A DNA stretch of 40,397 bases from CAZTDD01 sp964612675 (GCA_964612675.1 CAZTDD010000055.1:1-40397); one strand, 5' to 3'. Positions 15,274-23,003 are shown, counted from the first letter of the stretch. The notes: generated by a model not told the origin, from the letters alone. Numbers and translations are program-made.

Positions 15274-16062
15274 TCACTCCTTTGGAAAGTAGCTCAATTC
15301 CGGCGAATAGGAGTATTTTAGTACGGAATGACCGCGTGAAATCGAGCGCAGTATGTCGATGAGCGTCTCGTCGCCCAGTAGATCCTCAAACCGTCCCCCC
15401 TGTTCCTTCCACTGTGCCTCGTCTCTCCATACGTTTCCTACCCAATAGCGTGGGCAATCTGCGGCGATAATGGACCTTGTGACAACAAATGGAATGCGGC
15501 TCCCTCTCTCCTTGGCAAGGGCGGCATACTCTCGGAAGAACTTCATCGCCTCCATTTCCTTATCCGCCGCGATTCTCCATTCCTCAACCGCAAGGAAACA
15601 GGTTTTCGAATAATCCAACTCAAAGATGGGATTCTCAGGGGAATGAGACAGTCGCGGGTCCTTCGAAACGATCATCGATGATTTTTTTATCATATTCTTC
15701 GCAACGCGGTTCGCTAGTCTCAAAAACGTCCTCTGCCCTGTAGATTGCCTGAGCTCCATCATCGCCTCTTCCAAAGGTGAGAGATCGACCAATCCCGCCG
15801 TCGCGACTGGGACTTCGTAGAGATATTCGTTTTCGTTACGAAAAGCGACTGATGCAAATGGGAAGTTCTGTTCAGCGTAAACCTTGTGTAATTCTTTCAG
15901 GGCCGCTTCATATTCGGCTGTTCGATCGGGCTTCGCTTCCACCTGTACGATCAAGACACACATCGGTCCCTTTTTGTCCTGCCCCCACCCGCTCACTGCG
16001 CTACCGAATATGAACGCTACGGCAAGCCAACTGAAAACTCGGCGCCCTCGTGTGGTCCTCAT
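15274..16062 (-). CDS. exported protein of unknown function, possible dimeric alpha/beta-barrel fold
   Basis: 262 residues from ATG 16062, which has GGGAGGAG seven bases upstream; the longer frame to 16110 is not supported. Residues 1-28 look like a Sec signal peptide (RRVFSWLAVAFIFGSAVSGWG). Two stretches have the strand-helix-strand rhythm of antibiotic-monooxygenase/EthD-like ferredoxin folds: CVLIVQVEAKPDRTAEYEAA with a later FASVAFRNENEYLY, and CFLAVEEWRIAADKEMEAM with a later PRYWVGNVWRDEAQW. A tandem dimeric alpha/beta barrel is therefore plausible, but it is inferred by eye. No catalytic residues can be named. It stands alone between nifJ and the methyltransferase. Confidence 0.7.
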   Translation of the reverse strand: MRTTRGRRVFSWLAVAFIFGSAVSGWGQDKKGPMCVLIVQVEAKPDRTAEYEAALKELHKVYAEQNFPFASVAFRNENEYLYEVPVATAGLVDLSPLEEAMMELRQSTGQRTFLRLANRVAKNMIKKSSMIVSKDPRLSHSPENPIFELDYSKTCFLAVEEWRIAADKEMEAMKFFREYAALAKERGSRIPFVVTRSIIAADCPRYWVGNVWRDEAQWKEQGGRFEDLLGDETLIDILRSISRGHSVLKYSYSPELSYFPKE

Positions 16063-16162
16063 GGCATCTCCTCCCAATCTCGCGTTCCATCTGTTGTAGG
16101 ATTCAAGCATTGGAGCTTTCTATAAGAATAGAACAGAAACGACTGGAGTTCATCCGCTGTCT

Positions 16163-16750
16163 TCAGACAACAATCCTAACCAAGAACTCACGTTCCCCGG
16201 CGATCGGTTCACAGATATCGGTCTGATAACTCTCCACGAGTTTCATCAGGCGCTGTGTGTCGAATCGCTCGGTCACTGTACCAGTCCCGGGATCGGTCAG
16301 GTTCGCACCCAGCCAGGAGAGAAATGAATTTGTTGAAGAAGACAGATTTCGGACCGGTTCGACAACGAGTACGTAGCGTTTCGCGGCGTGGATCATCGCA
16401 TCCAGGATTTCTTTTTCTCGGGGAATGAACTGATACAACGAGGCCTGCATCAAGACGATATCGCTCTGCGGAATCGGGTCGGATCGAACGTCGAATTGCC
16501 GAGCGTCGACGCCGCGCTGCTGCAGCCAACTCACGAAGAATTCGTTCAATTCCAAGCCTAAGTACGAGACGGATTTCTGTGACAGAAAATGCCGGTAGAG
16601 GTAAGCATCTCCGCAGCAAAGATCGACCACGCTCGCACCTGCGGGAATGGCATCGGCAAGCGCGCGGTACCGCGCCCGGAAACTCCGGCCATAAAGCAGG
16701 CGCATGAGCGATTGATAGAGGACCGGATGCCAATAGGTGGGGCTTTTCAC
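16163..16750 (-). CDS. class I SAM-dependent methyltransferase, coupled to gpsA
   Basis: 195 residues from GTG 16750, whose last two bases begin the gpsA stop (GTGA overlap), a classical translational-coupling junction. The longer frame from 16810 would overlap gpsA by 64 bases. Motif I is VVDLCCGDAYLYRHFL (about 41-56), followed by the acidic strand end YLGLELNEFF and the motif-IV-like strand SDIVLMQASLYQFIP. The later part (RYVLVVEPVRNL) fits a Rossmann methyltransferase. Substrate unknown. Joint translation with gpsA hints at a phospholipid or envelope context, but this is inference. Confidence 0.82.
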   Translation of the reverse strand: MKSPTYWHPVLYQSLMRLLYGRSFRARYRALADAIPAGASVVDLCCGDAYLYRHFLSQKSVSYLGLELNEFFVSWLQQRGVDARQFDVRSDPIPQSDIVLMQASLYQFIPREKEILDAMIHAAKRYVLVVEPVRNLSSSTNSFLSWLGANLTDPGTGTVTERFDTQRLMKLVESYQTDICEPIAGEREFLVRIVV

Positions 16751-17817
16751 TGGATTCTGCCATGCAGCGAACTGCTCATGCGTTCGAGATGTTCTTTCAT
16801 ACCGTCCCACTCGGCCTTGCGTTGGCGGGCAAGAAGCCGCCGGACCGCTTCCCCCGGTTCGCTGCCGTGAAACAGGATCCGGATCACTTCGGAGATGATC
16901 GGCATTTCGTTTGCCTGAACGGGCTGATGGCTGTCGAGAGCGCGCGCGGTATGGACTCCTTCAACCACCATACCGACCGCTTTCTCGGCCTCGCCGGGTG
17001 GGGCCCCCTGGCTGAGCAACTCGCCCAATCTTCGGTTCCGGCTGTGGCGGCTCGTACAGGTGACGATCAAGTCTCCGAGACCGGACAAACCGAAAAATGT
17101 CTCAGGACTCGCACCGAGGATCACGCCGACTCGGATCAACTCGAGCAACCCGCGCGTGATTAGCGCGGCACGGGCATTGTCCCCATACCCGAGCCCGTCC
17201 GAGATCCCCACCGAGACCGCAATGACATTCTTGAGCGCTCCGCCAAGCTGTGTGCCGAGCGGATCATGCCCTGAATAAACCCGGAATTCCGGACGCTGGA
17301 ACAACCGCTGAACCTCTCTCGCGGCCTCTTGGTCCTCCGATGCAGCCACCAAGGCGGTGGGCATTCCATGCACCACTTCCTCCGCATGGCTGGGCCCCGA
17401 TAACGCAACGAGACCTTTGAGGTTTTCCTCCGCCCAAATCTCGTCGAGGACGCTGGTCATGGTGCGCAACGTGCCAATCTGCAGGCCTTTGGTGGCCGAA
17501 ACAATCAACCGTCCGGATAAGAGGTCCCGGTTCGCGCATTGATGCGCCACGGACTCCAACACAGCCGACGGAACGACCAGAAGCACGACACTTGCATCCC
17601 GCAACGAGGCTTCGAGATCGCTGGTAATCCGTGTCGCCTCGGGCACCGTCGCTCCCGGAAGCCGCGGCTCCAGCGAACGTGTCCTGTTCAGATGGTCGGC
17701 GTCTTCATCGAGATGAGCCCAGATCGTCGTCCCAAAACCGTTTGCGTCGAGTACGCGCGCCAGCGCGACCCCCCATGATCCGGCTCCCAATATTGCCACA
17801 GATGCTGTTTCACTCAT
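16747..17817 (-). CDS. gpsA: NAD(P)-dependent glycerol-3-phosphate dehydrogenase
   Basis: Reduces dihydroxyacetone phosphate to sn-glycerol-3-phosphate, the backbone for phospholipids; cytosolic. 356 residues from ATG 17817, so that the Rossmann motif AILGAGSWG falls at residues 8-16 as in GpsA proteins; a weak GGTGG precedes the start. Other signatures: VVLLVVPSAVLE, ALSGPSHAEEV, the catalytic-lysine region GALKNVIAVSVGISDGLG, NARAALITRGL and GLSGLGDLIVTCTSRHSRN. The gene overlaps the downstream methyltransferase by four bases. Confidence 0.96.
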   Translation of the reverse strand: MSETASVAILGAGSWGVALARVLDANGFGTTIWAHLDEDADHLNRTRSLEPRLPGATVPEATRITSDLEASLRDASVVLLVVPSAVLESVAHQCANRDLLSGRLIVSATKGLQIGTLRTMTSVLDEIWAEENLKGLVALSGPSHAEEVVHGMPTALVAASEDQEAAREVQRLFQRPEFRVYSGHDPLGTQLGGALKNVIAVSVGISDGLGYGDNARAALITRGLLELIRVGVILGASPETFFGLSGLGDLIVTCTSRHSRNRRLGELLSQGAPPGEAEKAVGMVVEGVHTARALDSHQPVQANEMPIISEVIRILFHGSEPGEAVRRLLARQRKAEWDGMKEHLERMSSSLHGRIQ

Positions 17818-18002
17818 GAGTCCACCAAGCCGTTTACAAGGATCGCGTGAGAAACGATATTGTAATACCCTATGCCGCAATCCTTTACGTCGTCAAAATG
17901 ACCTTCGCCTGAAGAAAATCGTACTCTTTCCAGGTAAGCATACAAGATGAGCTTCAAGGCGGGGAAGAAAGGATTCACCGTGTCTTTTCGGGTACCGCCG
18001 CA

Positions 18003-19223
18003 GTGGAGTTTTCGAACCGCCGGTTGCTGATGGATCAGAACAATCGCCGATACAACATTCTCTCCGGCTTTCCCCGTCGTTTCGCCGACTGGATTCAGAT
18101 GCAGTTCGAAAGCATGCGACGGTATCCGGTTATCCGAATCGTCGACCGATATCTGATTCGGGAGTTCTCCAAGTCTTTGTTTGCGGTGATCGCGCTGTTT
18201 TATGTGCTGGGTGTGGTCATCGTTTTGTTCGATGAAATCGATACCTTTCTTGAATACGGTGCATCCTTCAGCAGCGCGATGATGCTTGTATTGCTGGCTT
18301 CACCTCACCGGCTGGCGGAGGGCGGTCCTCTGGTCATGCTATTGGCGGCGGTTTTCGGGATCGGCCGGATGGTGTACGCGCGGGAGATCGATGCCATGGT
18401 GATCGGCGGCTATCGATTCTGGCGACTGCTGATGCCCCTGGTGGTCTTCTCATCGATTTGTGCTCTGGGCTATTTCCTCGCCTGCGAATACATCATTTCC
18501 CCATGCCGGGCAAAGGCGGAAGATTTGATGGATCTGACGATCAAAGCCGAGGATTCCGAGCGTGTGGGGCGCAAACGTGTGTGGATGCATGGGCAGAACC
18601 GTAGGAAGTATTACGTGCGATTCTATGAGCCGGACACCGCCACCCTGTACGGCGTTCATATTATCGAACTCGACGACCATGAGTTTCGGCTCGCACGCCG
18701 GATTGAAGCGCGTACGGGACATTGGGATGCGTCCTCGGGGGTCTGGGTTCTGAGGAATGGAGGAGAGTGGACTTACAGTCCGGATGGGGATGTTGAGCAT
18801 GAGCTGTTCGATGAGCGAAGTTACTTGCTTGAAGAAGGCCCTGAGGATTTCTCCTTGGTTTCACAGGATGAGGAAACGCTGAACCACGGGGATTTGGCGC
18901 ATCTCGTTCGGGTTATTCGTCAGGCGGGCGGAGACCCTGTCGCATATTTACCCTACCTGCGCTTACGTGAGGCGATGCCGTTTTCCCTGATCCTGATGGC
19001 TCTGCTCGGCCTGGCGCTGGCGATTCGCACGGGGCGAGGTGGATATGTGTTGGGCCTGGGGATCTCGTTGATTGTGGCGATTGGGTTTTATGCGGTGCTT
19101 CTTTTCTGTCTGAGTTGTGCCAAGAAGGGAATCCTCCCGGCGTGGATCGCCGCCTGGCTACCGAATCTACTGCTGCTTGCTGTGGTTACGTGGTTTCTGA
19201 GGAAGCTGGGACAAGCGGCTTGA
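18003..19223 (+). CDS. LptF/LptG-family permease (YjgP/YjgQ)
   Basis: Inner-membrane subunit of the lipopolysaccharide exporter LptB2FG, which pushes LPS through LptC and LptA to the outer membrane. Up to 406 residues; the start is uncertain (GTG 18003, ATG 18030 or ATG 18114), and the 18114 start gives MRRYPVIRIVDRYLIREF, closest to family N-termini. Six hydrophobic helices are visible: three N-terminal (LFAVIALFYVLGVVIVLF; AMMLVLLASPHRLAEGGPLV; LMPLVVFSSICALGYFLA), then a periplasmic beta-jelly-roll-like domain of about 180 residues, then three C-terminal helices. The LptF versus LptG assignment is not possible by eye, and no second permease is adjacent. Its presence implies an LPS-bearing outer membrane. 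Confidence 0.9.
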   Translation: MEFSNRRLLMDQNNRRYNILSGFPRRFADWIQMQFESMRRYPVIRIVDRYLIREFSKSLFAVIALFYVLGVVIVLFDEIDTFLEYGASFSSAMMLVLLASPHRLAEGGPLVMLLAAVFGIGRMVYAREIDAMVIGGYRFWRLLMPLVVFSSICALGYFLACEYIISPCRAKAEDLMDLTIKAEDSERVGRKRVWMHGQNRRKYYVRFYEPDTATLYGVHIIELDDHEFRLARRIEARTGHWDASSGVWVLRNGGEWTYSPDGDVEHELFDERSYLLEEGPEDFSLVSQDEETLNHGDLAHLVRVIRQAGGDPVAYLPYLRLREAMPFSLILMALLGLALAIRTGRGGYVLGLGISLIVAIGFYAVLLFCLSCAKKGILPAWIAAWLPNLLLLAVVTWFLRKLGQAA

Positions 19224-19251
19224 TTGCGCCGATACTCGCGGTTGGACCCGA

Positions 19252-19461
19252 TTGTTCGAATCTGTCCGGTTGAAAGCAATCGAGGTGACGAAGGAGCATG
19301 AGGGACAATTCGGTGATATAGTGATAGCGTACATTCCAGAAACAGATGACTATATGGAAATCCATTTTTCCATGGTGTCGTCGTACAACAATCTGTTCCG
19401 AGCCGGTTTCGCAATCTTAGATGGACGGTATGCGGATCGACGAGTGTCAGAAAACAGATGA
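19252..19461 (+). CDS. small protein of unknown function, first gene of a coupled cassette
   Basis: About 69 residues from a TTG at 19252; the frame is open further upstream into the LptF/G gene, so the start is uncertain. Its TGA stop (19459-19461) overlaps the ATG of the next gene (ATGA), which supports real translation. The sequence alternates charged and hydrophobic residues (AIEVTKEHEGQFGDIVIAYI) with no recognisable motif. Context suggests it belongs with the two following genes. Confidence 0.45.
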   Translation: MFESVRLKAIEVTKEHEGQFGDIVIAYIPETDDYMEIHFSMVSSYNNLFRAGFAILDGRYADRRVSENR

Positions 19462-19685
19462 TCAAGAATCCTGCCAAACTCAGACAATTCGAGGATGATT
19501 TCAATCGGAGCGATCCTCCGAACTACCGACGTAACCTGCGGCTGTACGAGGCGATGTACAAAGAGGCCGTACTGCTCGGTGTACTGCCCGCAAAAGACCC
19601 GCTGGAAAATATCGAATGGAAAATCGAATTTGCCAGGAAACTCAATGTTCGAACGGCTCCTCAAGAAGATCGCTCACACATTTGA
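19458..19685 (+). CDS. small helical protein, probable partner of the downstream nucleotidyltransferase
   Basis: 75 residues, starting at an ATGA junction and overlapping the next gene by 41 bases. Charged and helix-rich (RRNLRLYEAMYKEAVLLGVL; NIEWKIEFARKLNV). Small proteins of this type are often encoded directly before AbiEii-like or DUF6036-like nucleotidyltransferases and are thought to be their antitoxin or cofactor. That role here rests on position only. Confidence 0.65.
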   Translation: MIKNPAKLRQFEDDFNRSDPPNYRRNLRLYEAMYKEAVLLGVLPAKDPLENIEWKIEFARKLNVRTAPQEDRSHI

Positions 19686-20199
19686 ACGATATGAGATCCC
19701 CTATATGGTGATCGGTGGACAGGCGGTCATCTTTCACGGGGAACCGCGTCTTACGAGGGATATCGACGTGACGTTGAGCAGCGGACCGCAACACATTCAG
19801 TATGTCTTGGGAGCGGTTCATGACTGCGGATTGCAGGTTTTGGTCGAAGATGCCGAAGGATTCGCATGCGAGACGATGGTTGTCCCTTGTATCGATCCTG
19901 AGACCGAAATTCGCGTGGATCTTGTTCTTTCTACTTCGGCGTACGAGCGGCAGGCCATTGAACGGGCTCAACGCCCGGTCGAAAATGAGATTCAAGTTTG
20001 TTTCGCTACCGTTGAGGATTTAATCGTACATAAGATCATTGCCGGTAGGCCCAGAGACCTGGAAGACGTGCGATCTCTATTACTGAAGAATCCAAACACG
20101 GACATCGAGTATGTCGAGAATTGGCTTCGCTCGTTCTCGGAAGCGCTCGTCCAGCCGGTCGTGGAAGAGTTCCGACGAATACGGGATCAAATAAGCTGA
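19645..20199 (+). CDS. nucleotidyltransferase of the AbiEii/DUF6036-like type
   Basis: 184 residues from ATG 19645, with AGGA about seven bases upstream; the frame extends to 19495 but that part is the other-frame reading of the preceding gene. The core polymerase-beta-like signature is present: MVIGGQAVIFHGEPRLTRDI, in which the GG and the following D-x-D (DIDV) are the catalytic metal-binding elements. A third acidic strand appears in TEIRVDLVLS, and the helix after VEDLIVHKIIAGRPRDLEDV is typical of the family. AbiEii-type enzymes act as toxins by modifying tRNA or other substrates; a cognate antitoxin would be the small upstream protein. Whether this module is a toxin or a housekeeping enzyme is undecided. 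Confidence 0.82.
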   Translation: MFERLLKKIAHTFERYEIPYMVIGGQAVIFHGEPRLTRDIDVTLSSGPQHIQYVLGAVHDCGLQVLVEDAEGFACETMVVPCIDPETEIRVDLVLSTSAYERQAIERAQRPVENEIQVCFATVEDLIVHKIIAGRPRDLEDVRSLLLKNPNTDIEYVENWLRSFSEALVQPVVEEFRRIRDQIS

Positions 20200-20444
20200 G
20201 TCTCTGTGGGCCGGCACCAATTCCGTATGACTCCTCCATTCCCAAGCGGCGGGTGGGGCATAGGTGTAACCCAGTGATATCGAATTCCATCGGTCTTCGA
20301 CGGGGGAACGCATACGACGGTACCGAAGCGGCTTCGATTCAGGGCGTCGCCTTGCACAACCACCGCCGGCCTTCGGAATCCGGGTGCCGAGCCTGATGGT
20401 GCAGGAAGATCCGTCCACCAGATATCCCCGCGTCCAATTACCAT
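20187..20444 (-). CDS. MazF/PemK-type mRNA interferase, probably truncated
   Basis: 85 residues from ATG 20444, which overlaps the antitoxin stop by seven bases. The first half is clear MazF: VIGRGDIWWTDLPAP, then GFRRPAVVVQGDALNRSR (the conserved R-P-V-V-V and D-x-x-N region) and TVVCVP. After that the usual C-terminal half (LTSN strand, GN-x-x-L, GLPKDS and VNVSQ segments) is not found in this frame, and the other two frames do not restore it convincingly. The normal length is about 110 residues. The gene is therefore probably decayed, or a strongly diverged short form. It overlaps the end of the nucleotidyltransferase gene (opposite strand) by 13 bases. Confidence 0.68.
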   Translation of the reverse strand: MVIGRGDIWWTDLPAPSGSAPGFRRPAVVVQGDALNRSRFGTVVCVPPSKTDGIRYHWVTPMPHPPLGNGGVIRNWCRPTETQLI

Positions 20445-20737
20445 TCGCTCCGCTCTAGAACGCGACACGCTGCAGATGAAACGAAATCATCACGCGAACC
20501 GCCGACTTCCCGGCACACCCGATCCATGGCCTCCGTCACCTCGTCTGGCGAGTGTCGTGCCACGTATTCTTGGAGGGCATCGCTGAAGAGTCTGCTTCGT
20601 GATTTCTTGGTACGCCGTGCAAGCCGCTCGGCCTGTTCGAACAGATCGTCTGGGATAGAAACTGCTGTTTTTATACCAAAAGTATACCCCCCCGAATCAA
20701 TCAAAGAGCTTCTTTGTTCCGTCTTGATCTGCGACAA
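20438..20737 (-). CDS. ribbon-helix-helix antitoxin, start codon apparently lost or non-standard
   Basis: The conserved part is KTAVSIPDDLFEQAERLA, a ribbon-helix-helix DNA-binding start, then RTKKSRSRLFSDALQEYV and a C-terminal toxin-binding tail. In relatives the protein begins at M-K-T-A-V; here that codon is ATA (20672-20674). The open frame reaches a TTG at 20737, but those extra 21 residues overlap the end of the neighbouring membrane-protein gene and look unlike an antitoxin. So the gene either uses a rare ATA or the distant TTG, or lost its ATG by one mutation. A palindromic operator-like site covers the ATA. Pairing with the truncated toxin suggests a decaying toxin-antitoxin module. 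Confidence 0.7.
   Translation of the reverse strand: MSQIKTEQRSSLIDSGGYTFGIKTAVSIPDDLFEQAERLARRTKKSRSRLFSDALQEYVARHSPDEVTEAMDRVCREVGGSRDDFVSSAACRVLERSEW
20672..20686. promoter_or_regulatory. candidate operator of the toxin-antitoxin pair
   Basis: Perfect inverted repeat TATAC-CAAAA-GTATA. It covers the point where the antitoxin homology begins, a usual place for ribbon-helix-helix autoregulation. Confidence 0.4.
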
Positions 20738-21089
20738 TCTTCAGACTGGTTATGAAAACAACCGCCGCCACTAGCAATACAATAAACGAATGCACCAAGA
20801 TGTTCACTTCCGCCTTTGAGAATAGACTAACGAGGCTGGGGCGAATTATCAACGCCACAGCCAACATTAAAGTCGCAAGCACAATTATTAAATTGACCAA
20901 ACCCGCGATGCCGGCACGTCCACGGAGTTCTGTCAGGATGTATGGCAGAATGGTGTTAAGTGCCCTCGTCAAAGTCGAGAGGGGGTTTCCAATTACCTTG
21001 ACGAAGATCGCCAGGGCGAGGAGCATGACAGCAAAAGATATTGCGAAAATAAACGGGTTTTCGACAAATCTTTCCAATAAAAGATCCAT
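20697..21089 (-). CDS. three-helix membrane protein, last gene of an unknown coupled operon
   Basis: 130 residues from ATG 21089, which shares a base with the preceding stop (TAATG), showing translational coupling; the TTG at 21119 would overlap further and is unlikely. Three hydrophobic segments are visible, about residues 10-33 (PFIFAISFAVMLLALAIFVK), 55-82 (GLVNLIIVLATLMLAVALII) and 93-118 (VNILVHSFIVLLVAAVVFIT). Short loops and no catalytic motif. It could be the membrane anchor or pore of the system encoded by the two upstream genes. Family not recognised. Confidence 0.75.
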   Translation of the reverse strand: MDLLLERFVENPFIFAISFAVMLLALAIFVKVIGNPLSTLTRALNTILPYILTELRGRAGIAGLVNLIIVLATLMLAVALIIRPSLVSLFSKAEVNILVHSFIVLLVAAVVFITSLKIVADQDGTKKLFD

Positions 21090-21811
21090 TATGTTTTCTC
21101 TTTTTGGGTCTTCTGCCAATCAAGGTACAGAAAATACGACATGACGGAAAATCCGCCAGATACGCATATCCCTATCGAAGTCCAAAACCGGTCCATTATG
21201 GTCACACCCAGAACTAAATCGGCAAGCAATGCAAAAGAAAATAGCGATATGAAGTAAAACGAGAGACGAGCAGCTCGCTTATAGGGCAGAAACCGCACGA
21301 GCGATTTCTGTAAGTATATTATTCTGTTTTCAAGATCTGAACGCGTTTTCTCGGCTTCCGTGCGAATGTTTTCAATTACCTCCTCTTTCGCTCTCAATAA
21401 ATCTTCCTTTTTCGCAAGTTCGTCTGAAAGTGAATCTATCTTTTCACAAATAAGTTTTCTTGTGAACTCGTGCTCTGTGTGCTGAGACTCTTCTAGAAGG
21501 GGCACCTTTGAGGGGGCAGACTCTATGAATTCGGGTTCGAGGAGAGATCGTCTTTTCATCAAATACCGATAGTAGTGCCTGAACCTCCTGAACCTATTGA
21601 GTAGCTGTTCGGGCACTTCTTCGTCTTCGAAGACGTTTGGCATATCATGACGGTTCCCCCAGAAAGATGTCTGTTCGTCTAGACTACGCCACCTCAATTG
21701 ATCAAGGGACACAGAATCTTTGTTGGGGTCGTCGTCGAGGGTGTTCCTTAGCCATTCCCCTGCCATTGCGAGCCTAGTGTTCTCCGTTAGCCTCTTTTCA
21801 GTCTCGGTCAT
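21089..21811 (-). CDS. coiled-coil protein with two C-terminal membrane helices, middle gene of the operon
   Basis: 240 residues; its ATG overlaps the stop of the upstream gene (ATGA at 21808-21811) and its stop overlaps the next start (TAATG). The N-terminal about 120 residues are soluble and charged (SFWGNRHDMPNVFEDEEVPE, then FRRFRHYYRYLMKRR). About residues 122-172 form a coiled coil (KIDSLSDELAKKEDLLRAKE and on). Two hydrophobic helices follow near 183-205 (FYFISLFSFALLADLVLGV) and 212-230 (TSIGICVSGGFSVMSYFLYL). The layout, a cytosolic sensor or effector part linked by a coiled coil to a membrane hairpin, recalls membrane effectors of defence systems, but no homology could be established by eye. 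Confidence 0.78.
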   Translation of the reverse strand: MTETEKRLTENTRLAMAGEWLRNTLDDDPNKDSVSLDQLRWRSLDEQTSFWGNRHDMPNVFEDEEVPEQLLNRFRRFRHYYRYLMKRRSLLEPEFIESAPSKVPLLEESQHTEHEFTRKLICEKIDSLSDELAKKEDLLRAKEEVIENIRTEAEKTRSDLENRIIYLQKSLVRFLPYKRAARLSFYFISLFSFALLADLVLGVTIMDRFWTSIGICVSGGFSVMSYFLYLDWQKTQKEKT

Positions 21812-22494
21812 CGTTCTGCCTCCGCCCTTTGGTTATGGTGATCATGCAGAGCTTTTAGTTCCTTCTGAGCTGCCAATAGATTAGCAATGATTTCGTCGAG
21901 CTCTTTTTCCTCAACATCGAACATGCACGTGGTTCTGTCGTGACTATCGCTTAAGTTAAAAGCGAGGGCCACCATTGGGACGACATCCTTAACACTCGGT
22001 TTATATTGCTCGATCTGTGTCGTCCTGTAATTGTAATCACTGGAGAAGCGGCCGCGCAGGTTACATGTATATTCCATCCCCATGTAATAGTTATTTGCTC
22101 TGGTTTTGTAAGAGTTAAGGCGCCGATGCTCGAAATAGTCAGGCAATAGTGTGAGTGACTCAAGAAACTTCGCCACTACTCTCGCGGCGTGTTTGCTATC
22201 AAGTGTTTCGATCCCGTTCTTCGTATTTTTCTTAAACTCTTCGTAGTTCTCAGCAAACTGGAGATTAAACAGTACGAAGTCCACAAGTGTTTCCGAATGA
22301 TCAACGGATTGTTCAGAGAGCCTCTGCCGGAGAAACGGAAAGAGATCCTGAGGTGACTTATTCTCTATTGGGAACCGTGCCTCATTGCAGGCTGCGGTTA
22401 TATCGTCGATCTCTTCTTCAGTTATCGACTCGAGTTGCTCTACTGGTGCAGGTTCAAAGCCTAGTCGTTTGAGAAATGACATCGTTGATCGCAT
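21808..22494 (-). CDS. soluble protein, first gene of the coupled operon; C-terminus with a COMM-like pattern
   Basis: 228 residues from ATG 22494, preceded by a strong AGGAGG at six bases. The N-terminal about 140 residues are helical (TLVDFVLFNLQFAENYEEFK; RVVAKFLESLTLLPDYFEHR). The C-terminal about 70 residues have alternating strands and a final amphipathic helix: TCNLRGRFSS, VVPMVALAFNLSD, TCMFDVEEKELDEIIANLL. By eye this order (helical N-domain, then strand-P-strand-F-x-helix) resembles eukaryotic COMM-domain proteins and several uncharacterised bacterial families; this is pattern recognition, not proven homology. The operon is visibly more AT-rich than its neighbours, suggesting acquisition by transfer. 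Confidence 0.75.
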   Translation of the reverse strand: MRSTMSFLKRLGFEPAPVEQLESITEEEIDDITAACNEARFPIENKSPQDLFPFLRQRLSEQSVDHSETLVDFVLFNLQFAENYEEFKKNTKNGIETLDSKHAARVVAKFLESLTLLPDYFEHRRLNSYKTRANNYYMGMEYTCNLRGRFSSDYNYRTTQIEQYKPSVKDVVPMVALAFNLSDSHDRTTCMFDVEEKELDEIIANLLAAQKELKALHDHHNQRAEAER

Positions 22495-23003
22495 GCGAAA
22501 CCTCCTGGATCGACGGTTGCAGCCAACCACGTTAGGCGACACAACTATCTGTAGGGCGTTGGGTGAAACGTAGATTCTGTTTTTCGTAGAGCCGACACTT
22601 CACCCTCAGAGATGTTGCTAACAGCAAAATCAATACACCATTCAATACGACAGGTACCGCCTCCTTCTTCTGCCTGAGATCTATGTGTTTGATTCTGAGC
22701 AGGTTAATTCCTCTTTGTCAAGCCAACACTATCGAAATTGTACACACTGTTCAAGATGCAAAAAAGCGTGTTCGCCGCATCTCATTCTTCATCGATGGAC
22801 CGATTGCCCTTGGAATTGACGATCTATCAGCTTTTAGTACCCAAGATGAATGTTTTAGAAAACAGCAAGATCGAGGCCATAGCAGCCCACCCACATCCGC
22901 AATACTCCCTCGGTGTCCGGCAGTACACCCAGCCGGTGGGCAAGAGCCGCGAGACGTGCTACATTCGGTTGTGTCGTAAGAACAGCCTCTTGGAGTACGA
23001 CCG
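22495..23003. other. gene-free gap upstream of the unknown operon and of the transporter
   Basis: About 510 bases. Short frames on both strands have no ribosome-binding site or recognisable protein. A perfect palindrome TTGCT-AAC-AGCAA (22615-22627) lies about 120 bases upstream of the operon and could be a regulator site. No convincing promoter or terminator was found. Confidence 0.35.

Noticed and set aside
20187..20330. Simple frameshift restoring a full MazF C-terminus
   Set aside because: Reading the other two frames does not give the conserved MazF C-terminal segments.
22531..22564. Integron attC-like GTTAGGC and GCGTTGGGT pieces
   Set aside because: Both lie in the same orientation and no paired R/L boxes or folded site can be drawn.
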